64,000 nt of DNA from Christiangramia oceanisediminis. Lineage in GTDB: Bacteria > Bacteroidota > Bacteroidia > Flavobacteriales > Flavobacteriaceae. A model generated the notes under the pieces. The model did not search any database. It had not been told where the DNA came from and was given only the letters and a program-made list of their open reading frames with translations. The stretch is from NCBI RefSeq assembly GCF_022570735.2, contig NZ_JANCNS010000003.1, positions 558,001 through 622,000 of the forward strand, given 5' to 3'. Of this stretch, positions 18,970-26,584 are shown one piece after another. Numbering within the stretch: position 1 is the stretch's first letter; every line of letters starts with the position of its first letter. The position numbers were made by a program, and so were the translations under genes.

Positions 18970-18993
18970 AAGGATGCCCCTAAAAACATCCTT
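18970..18993 (-). terminator. rho-independent terminator of the 35-residue membrane protein gene
   Basis: On the minus strand AAGGATG, a 10-nt loop, CATCCTT and then a run of Ts. It begins 34 nt after the stop at 19028. The T-tract is on the minus-strand side, so it belongs to that gene and not to the GDPD gene. Confidence 0.75.
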
Positions 18994-19027
18994 ATTCTTT
19001 CGATTCCTATGAGAATCAAGATTTCAT

Positions 19028-19135
19028 TTAGTCATTCAATGTTTCTAAGGTCCTATCCAGGTCTTTGCCAATCTTGTACAAATACAAATTGACTATCAGC
19101 AAAATGAAGACAGAAGAAAATATGAATACTAGCAT
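19028..19135 (-). CDS. 35-residue single-pass membrane protein
   Basis: A short ATG frame too small for usual gene calls. Residues 2-20 form one hydrophobic helix (MLVFIFSSVFILLIVNLYLY), followed by a charged amphipathic tail (KIGKDLDRTLETLND). An in-frame stop lies just upstream, so the start is well bounded. A T-rich terminator follows 34 nt downstream. Together these suggest a genuine microprotein, perhaps a regulator of a membrane complex. Nothing similar is recognised by name. Confidence 0.55.
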   Translation of the reverse strand: MLVFIFSSVFILLIVNLYLYKIGKDLDRTLETLND

Positions 19136-19819
19136 GATATTTATGATTCGCTTTAATTATTGAAGCAAATATAGCAGCAGGTAATAGGTTCAAGAATAAA
19201 TGAAAATTAAAAAAAGGCTATGATAAATGAAGAGGTAAGATTTAATTTAATCCAGAATTAATTACGAAGAACCAAATATTAAAATTTTATAAAGCGAGAC
19301 TAATCTGGTGACCAATTAACTTCGAATTAGCACTCTAACCCACTAAATCTCCATTTAAAATTTATTTTACTTTTTATATCTGGAGCATCTTCCTTTTGTT
19401 CTTTCCTTTAGAAAAATAAAAAGCCCTGATTCTGATTTTAGATTTTACTTCCCATAGAGCTGTATGCATTTCCTTTCTGAAATAGGTTGGAATAAAATTT
19501 CGCGATAAGAAAGACTTATAAATAGCTTAGCGGTTTATGCAGTCTGATTAGCGCTAAATTTTATAGGTTTGGAAGAAAGGGAAATGCCGAAAGTAAATCA
19601 GAAAAATTTGAGGTTTTTCGTTTAATCCAGATTCATAACGATGTAGTTTATAAAACCACCCCCCTGTTAGAAAGGGAATAATTAGCTTCACTAATCCGCT
19701 ATTCTTAAAAGTTTTTACTGCAAAAATTGTGGTTTACAAGCTTTGAAACATATTAAGATTATCTCTATCATATGGCTCAATTTAATTTTTATAGCTTTAT
19801 AGCTAAACCAACTTTAATT
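19136..19819. other. intergenic, 684 bp, with one repeat copy
   Basis: No gene is seen. It contains a copy of the 26-bp APDIKSK sequence at 19364-19389 (listed separately). The rest is AT-rich with weak self-similarity and possible promoter elements for the thioredoxin-fold gene. Confidence 0.5.
19364..19389 (-). repeat. second stray copy of the ssb-leader sequence
   Basis: The minus strand reads GATGCTCCAGATATAAAAAG then TAAAAT, differing from 8942-8967 by one base. Flanking sequence is unrelated except for a short run of A/T. The frame again spells DAPDIKSK and then hits a stop after about 12 codons. It is interpreted as a dispersed element fragment. Confidence 0.6.
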
Positions 19820-20824
19820 ATGTTCTTAAAAAATTTAATGCTTTTGAGCTTGATAAGCTGCAACCTTGTTATAGCTCAAAAGAAGGATTTTTCATTATCA
19901 GGAAAAACATCTAATATTAATGATGGTACCTATCTATTTCTTCGAGATCTCGTAAATGGAGGGAATATTGATTCTGCTCTTGTTAAAAATAATAGCTTCA
20001 AATTTGAAACAATTTTGACTGAACCCGTTGTTTACACAATGCTCTTTTCAAGGGACCGAAAAAACTTTAAAGAAGTTTGGATTGAAGATTCAGAAATGAC
20101 ATTTAATTCTTCCAATGTAGATTTTAAAAATGCGAAAATAACAGGATCTCGCAATCAATACTTATTTGAGGAATTAATTGAAGACACATACTCCAATTCA
20201 AATAATTTATCAAAGAAAATTATTAAAGAAAAGGAAGTCTCCTTTATCAAAAATCACCCCGATGCTGTTATAAGTGCCTATCTCTTACATGGTAATAAGA
20301 AATTGAATAAAGAGGAAATTAAAGGGCTTTTCAAAAACCTTACAGATGATGTAAAGCAAAGTTCTTTGGGTAAAAAGATAGCAAGGAATATTGAAAATAA
20401 CATCGCTTCAATAGGAAAGGAATTTCCTGATTTTAGTATCCCAAATGAGAAAGGTGAAATAAAACAAATTTCAAAATTGACCGGTGGTCTCACCTTGCTT
20501 CAATTCTGGTCATCTACTTGTTATGGTAGTAGATTGATGAATCCGAAGCTAAAGGAAATTTATGAGAAATACCATTCGGAAGGATTTAGAATTGTTGGGA
20601 TTTCCAGAGATAGAATCAAAGATAATTGGACCAATGCGATTAAAGAGGATAATCTTACCTGGCCTCAATTAAGTAATCTGGAAAGCTGGGAAGGCGAAGT
20701 TTTCCAGGCATATGGTATTTCAACTACCCCTTCAAATATTTTAATTAATGAAAAAGGAATTATTGTAGAACGAGATATAGATATTGAAGATTTAGATAAT
20801 ACTATTTCCCGTTATTTGAATTAA
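19820..20824 (+). CDS. TlpA-like thioredoxin-fold protein with DUF4369-like domain and CxxS site
   Basis: I choose the ATG at 19820 because it gives a clean signal peptide (MFLKNLMLLSLISCNLVIAQ); an in-frame ATG at 19772 adds 16 residues before it. The 334-residue protein has an N-terminal beta-rich region (about 23-110) like the DUF4369 domain of Bacteroidota TlpA proteins. A C-terminal AhpC/TSA-TlpA fold follows (about 200-334). The active site reads WSSTCYGSR: C234 is kept, but the resolving Cys is Ser237. The cis-Pro (STTPSN) is present. It is a periplasmic, monothiol thioredoxin-like protein. Confidence 0.82.
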   Translation: MFLKNLMLLSLISCNLVIAQKKDFSLSGKTSNINDGTYLFLRDLVNGGNIDSALVKNNSFKFETILTEPVVYTMLFSRDRKNFKEVWIEDSEMTFNSSNVDFKNAKITGSRNQYLFEELIEDTYSNSNNLSKKIIKEKEVSFIKNHPDAVISAYLLHGNKKLNKEEIKGLFKNLTDDVKQSSLGKKIARNIENNIASIGKEFPDFSIPNEKGEIKQISKLTGGLTLLQFWSSTCYGSRLMNPKLKEIYEKYHSEGFRIVGISRDRIKDNWTNAIKEDNLTWPQLSNLESWEGEVFQAYGISTTPSNILINEKGIIVERDIDIEDLDNTISRYLN

Positions 20825-21041
20825 GAATTTCGCGCAGTTTAAAGAAAAAAACTGACCAAAGTAGGACATACACCAATAGCTGGCACCGTAAAATTGAAAA
20901 ATAGTATCTTCAAAAATAAATCAAACCAAAACGGGACAATCTGCCTCCACTATTCCACTGACTAATTTTATGATAAATTGTGAGGCACATTTTGAACGCA
21001 ACCTTTTGTTTAATTTTTCATCTATTATCTAAACAGAGAAC

Positions 21042-21812
21042 TTGGAAAGATTTATCATACTTCTTATATCAATAATCAGCCTTGGTTGTAGTAGAGACGA
21101 TATCGGTTACATAGAATCTGATATAAATTTTATGCCGGTAGAAATTTATAACAATTCAAATACTTCAGAAATTCCAGATCTAAAACTTAAACTGATCACA
21201 GAAGAAATATATCCCTGTATTAATTACACTATAATTACCGATCAGTCAATAGAAAAAAATGTGCTCAGGATAAGAATGAAAGAAATTTCCAATCCGGGTA
21301 TCTGTTTAACAGCTTTAGGCCCGGCAACTGCTTATATAGATCTACCAGAAAATATTACTGAGATAAGCTTTATCAATGGCCAGACAATTGACAAATATTC
21401 AATTGAAATTAACCAGGAAAAAATTTCCATAAATCGCATTGAAAGTAACTTTACAAATTTGCTTTTTGAAGATACTTTTCGATATCCTGAAAATTCTTTT
21501 GCCTACGTAGGTGGTACGAACACCGATAACACTGAAATCTATCAGGCTTTTTTAGAAGTACTGCTTGAAAATCCAAATTTCACGCAATTCAGCTTTGAGG
21601 GAGAGGGACGGATACCTTATCCTCCCGCCTCAGATGGTCATTGGGTTGACCGCCCATCGAAGTATTTCAAATACACAGATTACGAAGAATTCGAAAATTT
21701 AGAATCAATTCTACAGGACTTTTCAAATGAAAATATTGAGGAAAATTCTGGTGTTTCACTTTCCATTTACGGTTGGGATAATATAAGTTATCATAGCTGG
21801 CTTAATAACTAG
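21042..21812 (+). CDS. lipoprotein of unknown function
   Basis: A 256-residue protein starting at TTG 21042. A stop four codons upstream and a good lipobox (LISIISLGCSRDD) make this the likely start. The rest is beta-rich and unrecognised. Notable segments are IYPCINYTIITDQ with ICLTALGPATAYIDLP, and an aromatic C-terminal region (YPPASDGHWVDRPSKYFKYTDY). It is exported and anchored. Neighbours are also orphan secreted proteins, so context gives no function. Confidence 0.65.
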   Translation: MERFIILLISIISLGCSRDDIGYIESDINFMPVEIYNNSNTSEIPDLKLKLITEEIYPCINYTIITDQSIEKNVLRIRMKEISNPGICLTALGPATAYIDLPENITEISFINGQTIDKYSIEINQEKISINRIESNFTNLLFEDTFRYPENSFAYVGGTNTDNTEIYQAFLEVLLENPNFTQFSFEGEGRIPYPPASDGHWVDRPSKYFKYTDYEEFENLESILQDFSNENIEENSGVSLSIYGWDNISYHSWLNN

Positions 21813-21988
21813 TCAGGAACCCCCTATCAGTTTATACTTAAATAGACTCCACCGTTAGAAAGAAAACTGGTATATTCACCATCATTCTGGCTAGGCCTAC
21901 GAATCAATTTTCCCGTTCTATGATGCAATTATAATCAATGAAATAATTCTTATTTCAATTAGATTGTGTTGGATAAAACAATTTAATA

Positions 21989-22609
21989 ATGACGAAAATC
22001 TTACTAACCTCACTACTGTTTTCACTGAGCTTAAATAGCTATTCTCAATCTGAAAAGGATAATCTATTAGAGCAGGATATTGATGAGATAATTGAAGAAC
22101 TAAAATTCATGTACCATTATGATCAGGCTACGAGAGAATATTTGTACTATCAAACATTTGATAAGTCGATCACTGATAGCATTGAAAATTTAAGCAATGA
22201 GGTAAGAGAAAACAGGTTGAAATTCACCCCGGTTAAGTCAGATTCCCTCAAGAAAAAGATCTGGAAAAATTATATTACCCCAATGGACAAGATCCACACG
22301 GAGAGAGTAATTGAAATAACGAAAAAATATGGGTTCCCTTCCGCTAAAAGATTAAAAGAATATTCGGAAGAAAACATTGATTTTAATCCTTTGATCCTGT
22401 TAATTCATTCCCCATTCGAATATTCAGAAGATCTAAAGAAAATAGTAAAAATAGAACGGGAAAAGGGAAGGTTAGAAAAGTGTGATTATGGATATCTACT
22501 TTGGCATTTAAATGGTCGTTCAGATTTTCAACCAATGCTGGACAATGGATATGCAATGACTAAAAAAGAAGATGGAACTATCGAACTAAAAGCAGTGGAC
22601 TGTGATTAA
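21989..22609 (+). CDS. secreted helical protein of unknown function (DUF6624-like?)
   Basis: A 206-residue protein with a signal peptide (MTKILLTSLLFSLSLNSYSQ). The mature part is helical and charged, with a segment TERVIEITKKYGFPSAKRL followed by HSPFEYSEDLKKIVK. This reminds me of DUF6624 proteins (helix, G-W/F-P-S, later His), though the fit is weak. It ends before a strong hairpin at 22686-22712. Function unknown. Confidence 0.65.
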   Translation: MTKILLTSLLFSLSLNSYSQSEKDNLLEQDIDEIIEELKFMYHYDQATREYLYYQTFDKSITDSIENLSNEVRENRLKFTPVKSDSLKKKIWKNYITPMDKIHTERVIEITKKYGFPSAKRLKEYSEENIDFNPLILLIHSPFEYSEDLKKIVKIEREKGRLEKCDYGYLLWHLNGRSDFQPMLDNGYAMTKKEDGTIELKAVDCD

Positions 22610-22685
22610 AATTTCGAAAACTGCTATAAAATAAAAGCTAGCCCTTGTCGCTATCTGCATAGCGCAAACAAAAGACTGCGATAGA

Positions 22686-22712
22686 CCAGATAAAACAAGT
22701 AGTTTTATCTGG
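22686..22712. terminator. hairpin between convergent genes
   Basis: Perfect 11-bp stem CCAGATAAAAC / GTTTTATCTGG with a 5-nt loop. It sits between a plus-strand gene ending at 22609 and a minus-strand gene ending at 22731, and could serve both. T-tracts are short. Confidence 0.65.
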
Positions 22713-22730
22713 CACTTTTGAAGCTATTTT

Positions 22731-23129
22731 TTATTGCTTTGTTAGAGTCACAACTTCATCAAGGGTTTTGTACCAGCTAATTTGTTGATCATCTATTTTT
22801 GAAAAGCTAAACATTACCGTGTTTCCTTCTGGATAATTGAGTTCTAAACGGAAATGTTCTTCATTATTGATTTCCAGAATACCCATAGAAACACTGGAAT
22901 CATGCATAGATTTCAGATGATCCTTTTGGCTTATTTCACCCGAACCTGAAAGTACGATAATATCATCCTCAGTGATCTCAAAACCTGTTCTTGAATCCTC
23001 ATAAGTATCTGCTTGCCAGGTACCAAGTAGCCAGGCCGGCGGATTAATAGGATTTACATAGGTTTCATCATCTTTGCTACAGGAAATAGTTAAGATACAT
23101 AAACATAGGAGGATCAAATTCTTTTTCAT
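22731..23129 (-). CDS. small lipoprotein, lipocalin-like
   Basis: 132 residues with a lipoprotein signal (CILTISCSKDD). The mature start PAWLLGTWQAD, alternating beta segments and the terminal WYKTLDEVVTLTKQ resemble small lipocalin-like Bacteroidota lipoproteins, which begin with the G-x-W motif. Ligand unknown; monocistronic. Confidence 0.65.
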   Translation of the reverse strand: MKKNLILLCLCILTISCSKDDETYVNPINPPAWLLGTWQADTYEDSRTGFEITEDDIIVLSGSGEISQKDHLKSMHDSSVSMGILEINNEEHFRLELNYPEGNTVMFSFSKIDDQQISWYKTLDEVVTLTKQ

Positions 23130-23568
23130 GATGGTAAATAGGTTACAATTGAAAATCGCCTTCTTAAATCTAATAATGTGAAGCAGTAGGAATAACGGGG
23201 TTTTACACTAATGCTCGTAAATCTAAAGCTTTTCTTAAACAGGAAAAAGGAGAAATCCGTTTAAAAATAAACCAGGATTGATATTCTCAAATTGGTTTGA
23301 GCTACTTTCCGGTGAATCATGCAGTTGGAAAAATAGTTTAAAATGACCTATTTTGTCCCTTCTTTTGGTTTATTTGTGCTGAACCTCTAACGTTCCAGAA
23401 TGAAAATTTTTTATCTGCACCGACTCAAAAGCAAATTAAGATAATTCCTTTCCGCTGAAATATTTGATAAGATCCTGCTTCTGCCTTTTCCATAAACTCC
23501 CTGGGATTAATGTCAAAGCAAATACCGGTTGAAGTTTTCTTCCTAAATTTGGCGCTACTAAATACAGT
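23130..23568. pseudogene. intergenic remnants, including a truncated esterase 5' end
   Basis: From 23347 to about 23431 the plus strand resembles 24712 to about 24800: TATTTTGTC, then TTTATTTGT, CTGAAC and an ATG. After the ATG at 23400 the frame reads MKIFYLHRLKSKL and stops. This matches the first residues (FYLHGLHSKL) of the broken esterase at 24766. The remainder of that gene copy is missing. A short minus-strand frame (23436-23627) runs opposite and is not supported. Confidence 0.55.
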
Positions 23569-24684
23569 GTGAAAAGAACTTTAGTAAGATATAGAAATAC
23601 TGCTTTTGGAAGGTTTGTTTTTCGCAATCAAAAGTACGCTCCCATTCTTTTTTTTATGGGTGGTTTCATATTTGACACCCTCACCTTAGGGCGAATAGAT
23701 CGTGTTTATGATACGGTAGTACTATGCTCGCATATGACCTTATTATCCTTAACACTTTATTTATATAATACAGTGGATGATAACAGGTGGGAAGGTACTT
23801 TTATCGAACGATATTCCGAATATCTTCCACTAGCCATACAGTTCTTCTTTGGCGCACTTTCAAGTGCTTTTGTCATCTATTTTTTCAGAAGTGTGTCGAT
23901 GTCAAAAACTCTGTTTTTTTTCATACTGCTGGTTCTGCTCCTATTTGCAAACGAGTTTCTTAAAAGTAAGATCTCCAACAAATACCTTCAGTTTAGTGTT
24001 TATTTTTTTATCAGTTTTACCTTTTTCGCCTTTATTATTCCCACGCTGATCAAGGAAATGAATACCTTTATTTTTATCATTTCGGGGCTGATAAGTTTGG
24101 GGTGTACGCTAGCACTCATCACGTTTATTTACAGTTCAAGCCCAGTCACAAGAGCTGAGATAAGTTTAAAAAAACTCATCGGTCTTATCCTTTCTATCTA
24201 TATATCAATTAATGTTTTTTACTATTTCAATTTGATTCCTCCAGTGCCACTAGCTATGGATACCGGGTTGGTGGCTCATAATGTGCGAAAAATAAATAAC
24301 GAATACTTTGTTACCTACGAAAAGAACCCATGGTATATATTCTGGCGTAAACATGACACCAATTTTCATCACCAGGCAGGTGAAAGAGTTTATGTATTCA
24401 CTTCTGTTTTTGCACCTACAGATTTAAAAAAGTCCATTTTTCATAGGTGGAAATGGTACAATCCTGAAACCAGAAAATGGGAAGTAACAGATGATATTGA
24501 TTTTGAAGTTGCCGGTGGGCGTGATCGTGGTTTCCGTGGATATACCTATAAAAATAACCTTAAGGAAGGCCAATGGAAAGTTGAAGTAATTACCGAAGAG
24601 GAACTGATACTTGGTATTGTGGATTTTGAGATTAAAAACACTGCTAAACCTCCTAAAGGAAGAATGGTAAAGAAATCATTTTAA
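23569..24684 (+). CDS. DUF2914 family membrane protein
   Basis: A 371-residue protein starting at GTG 23569. About seven hydrophobic helices (from residue 27 to 225) are followed by a C-terminal DUF2914-type domain, with VYVFTSVFAPTDLKKSIFHR, KWYNPETRKWE and GQWKVEVITEE. The domain is usually annotated as unknown and lies outside the membrane. The gene is bracketed by two broken copies of the same esterase 5' region, so it may have arrived or been retained through a duplication. Confidence 0.8.
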   Translation: MKRTLVRYRNTAFGRFVFRNQKYAPILFFMGGFIFDTLTLGRIDRVYDTVVLCSHMTLLSLTLYLYNTVDDNRWEGTFIERYSEYLPLAIQFFFGALSSAFVIYFFRSVSMSKTLFFFILLVLLLFANEFLKSKISNKYLQFSVYFFISFTFFAFIIPTLIKEMNTFIFIISGLISLGCTLALITFIYSSSPVTRAEISLKKLIGLILSIYISINVFYYFNLIPPVPLAMDTGLVAHNVRKINNEYFVTYEKNPWYIFWRKHDTNFHHQAGERVYVFTSVFAPTDLKKSIFHRWKWYNPETRKWEVTDDIDFEVAGGRDRGFRGYTYKNNLKEGQWKVEVITEEELILGIVDFEIKNTAKPPKGRMVKKSF

Positions 24685-24765
24685 CAACGGTTACCTCAAT
24701 TAATGAAACGACATATTTTGTCGCTTTCTCTTGTTTTATTTGTCCTGAACTTCTAAATTAACAGG

Positions 24766-25104
24766 ATGAATATTCTACCTTCACGGACTCCATAGCAAAC
24801 TCATCCCCGGAAAAGGAAAAGTACTGGAACAATACGGAGAAGTCTTTGCTCCCGATATCAATTATAAACATCAGCATATCCAGCCTGTAGAAATATTAAA
24901 GCAATTCCCACATACCGAATTCAACGCCATTATCGGCAGCAGTATGGGAGCTTTGAATGCCTATATCATTTCTGAAAATATTGGCAGGCCGGCATTGATG
25001 TTCAATCCGCCGCTATCCAAATACCGGTCTGTAGAATTTAAACCGAAATTTAAGAAAGGACATATTTTCCAGATGTTCCGACTTGGAGGTAAGGATGAAA
25101 TTGA
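24766..25104 (+). pseudogene. broken YqiA-like alpha/beta-hydrolase, N-terminal part
   Basis: ATG at 24766 gives MNI and then leaves frame. In the next frame the sequence reads FYLHGLHSKLIPGKGKVLEQ and continues to the nucleophile elbow IIGSSMGALNAY and LMFNPPLS. These are signs of the UPF0227/YqiA esterase family. A short deletion after codon 3 separates the start from the body. At about LGGKDEI (25085-25105) the frame passes into unrelated XRE sequence. The gene is therefore both frameshifted and truncated. Confidence 0.7.
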
Positions 25105-25295
25105 TGTGGCAGCCAAGATTGCCGATGCCCTCGAAGTAAGCCTGGATTTTTTGATTGGTAAGGTAGACCAGGAACTCGACCAGCACCCGCTTAAACGTAT
25201 GATCGAGGTACAGCAAATGGGAGAAGATGATAAAGAATATTCTTTATACTTTAGATGCTTTGATCAAAAATGTAAAATTTAAGTCTATCGCTTAA
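25098..25295 (+). pseudogene. XRE-family regulator, C-terminal fragment
   Basis: VAAKIADALEVSLDFLIGK is the typical end of an HTH-XRE domain followed by a C-terminal helical tail. Around 25241 the frame shifts. The natural continuation YTLDALIKNVKFKSIA with stop at 25295 is in another frame, while the open frame ends at 25282. The DNA-binding N-terminal part is absent and replaced by the esterase fragment, so this is a chimeric scar. Confidence 0.65.
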
Positions 25296-25298
25296 ACC

Positions 25299-25658
25299 AT
25301 GGAAGTAACTTACCCCCGGCAACTGGTATATTTCACCTATTTAGCGACACCGGTACAAGAAGGTACAGCTTATATATTCTTTGCTATGGATCATTACTCG
25401 GAGTTCGTTTTTCAATTAGGCGTAGAACCTAATAACTCTGAAGAAGCCACCCTACGCCAGCTTAAAAAGCTGATGAAAAACAAAGGCTTTAAAACGTCCC
25501 CTAAAAAACCGTTTACCCTTATGACTAGTTGCGGGAAGGACTTTAAAGATAAAATGCAAGCCGCCATACGACCCTACAATGGCAACCTAATCATAGATAT
25601 CGAAACAACCCTGGAGAAGACCCATGATTTCGCCGGATATCTCACCAGCAAATATTAA
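25299..25658 (+). CDS. 119-residue protein, weakly integrase-core-like
   Basis: The frame is intact and protein-like: YLATPVQEGTAYIFFAMDHY, SEFVFQLGVEPNN, LRQLKKLMKNKGF, then LMTSCGKDFKDKMQAAIRPY. The AYIFFAMDHYSEFVF segment is reminiscent of the first catalytic Asp strand of RNase H-like DDE integrases (A-x-D-x-Y-S). However, the other acidic residues are not clearly placed and the length is short. It may be a domesticated or degraded transposase piece. It lies among pseudogenes. Confidence 0.5.
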   Translation: MEVTYPRQLVYFTYLATPVQEGTAYIFFAMDHYSEFVFQLGVEPNNSEEATLRQLKKLMKNKGFKTSPKKPFTLMTSCGKDFKDKMQAAIRPYNGNLIIDIETTLEKTHDFAGYLTSKY

Positions 25659-25675
25659 TTATTACCTTTGAGACT

Positions 25676-26104
25676 ATGAGTACAACAGCAACCAAACCAA
25701 ATCATATAGGCCGTAAAATTGCCCGCATTCGTGAACTGCGCGGCATGAAGCAAGAGACCCTCGCCGAGGAGCTGGGCATTTCACAGCAGAGTGTTTCGCA
25801 TCTAGAGCAAAGTGAGACCTTAGAAGATGATAAGCTGGAACGAGTGGCCTAAGCGCTGGGTGTTTCTAAAGAAGCCATTGAGAATTTTAGCGAGGAAGCT
25901 ATATTTAATAATATTCAGAACAACTACGAAGGATCCACCATTAATGCCGGGCCTACGATTAACCATCATTGTACCTTTAATCCTCTGGATAAACTGGTAG
26001 AAGCCTACGAAGAAAACAAAAAACTCTACGAACGTCTGGTGCAAGCCGAAAAGGATAAGGTTTCGTATTTGGAGAAGTTAGTGGGCAAAATAGAAAATCA
26101 CTGA
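25676..26104 (+). pseudogene. XRE-family regulator inactivated by one nonsense codon
   Basis: An otherwise continuous 142-codon frame starts at ATG 25676. The HTH (IARIRELRGMKQETLAEELG, ISQQSVSHLEQ) is intact. Codon 59 is TAA (25850-25852) where LERVA-x-ALGVSKEAIENF expects a lysine-type codon. The frame then continues through NAGPTINHHCTFNPLDKLVE and a coiled-coil tail ending KLVGKIENH. One substitution would restore it, so inactivation is recent or is a sequence error. Confidence 0.8.
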
Positions 26105-26185
26105 TTTCAACCTTTTAGTTTAAAAACCCTCTCCTTTTTCCATATAAGATTTCTCCTTTTTCTGATGAATTTAAAAAAACACTGT

Positions 26186-26356
26186 CTATTCAAATAGGTA
26201 ATGATTAGCTAGTCTAACTATAAATGTTATTATACCTAGAAAGACAAATATCCACCAGTATTTTTTAAGTCGTTTGTTTTGTTCATGATTTGTATATTTT
26301 AATACTAAACCAAAAGCTATTGCAAGTAGAGGAACAATAATTTTAATGGCTTCCAT
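26186..26356 (-). CDS. 56-residue two-helix membrane protein (possible immunity protein)
   Basis: ATG at 26356 opens a 56-codon frame, below most gene-call limits. Two hydrophobic helices (IKIIVPLLAIAFGLVL and WWIFVFLGIITFIV) are separated by a basic loop (KYTNHEQNKRLKKY). It follows the 68-residue membrane protein by 18 bp and the large RHS gene before that. Small membrane proteins after an RHS gene are often immunity factors, but this is inference from position only. Confidence 0.6.
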   Translation of the reverse strand: MEAIKIIVPLLAIAFGLVLKYTNHEQNKRLKKYWWIFVFLGIITFIVRLANHYLFE

Positions 26357-26374
26357 TTTTAATTGTTTTTTTAT

Positions 26375-26581
26375 TTACTCTTCTAAAATTTTTAGAAGGA
26401 AGAACACTGTTGTCATTAAGCCCAATAAAATTGCTGCAATTATTTGAGTGAACGGTGTAATATCAGTGGCACCAATTTTTCTGCTTTTGTACCTTTTCTT
26501 TTTCTTTCTCAACCACGATACTAAATAGTAGATTTGGAAAGCGGTAAATAATAATCCAGCAAAGCTAAATAAGAGATTCAT
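26375..26581 (-). CDS. 68-residue two-helix membrane protein (possible immunity protein)
   Basis: Helix 1 (LLFSFAGLLFTAFQIYYLVSW), a highly basic linker (LRKKKKRYKSRK) and helix 2 (TQIIAAILLGLMTTVFFLLK). It starts 3 bp after the stop of the RHS gene, so translation is very likely coupled. The RHS tail is itself hydrophobic and glycine/alanine-rich, so a membrane-resident partner would make sense. No family is recognised. Confidence 0.65.
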   Translation of the reverse strand: MNLLFSFAGLLFTAFQIYYLVSWLRKKKKRYKSRKIGATDITPFTQIIAAILLGLMTTVFFLLKILEE

Positions 26582-26584
26582 AAG

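Noticed and set aside
23436-23627. 63-codon minus-strand frame upstream of the DUF2914 gene
   Set aside because: It crosses the start of the divergent DUF2914 gene and has no start context; a rhodanese-like reading in another frame was too short to claim.
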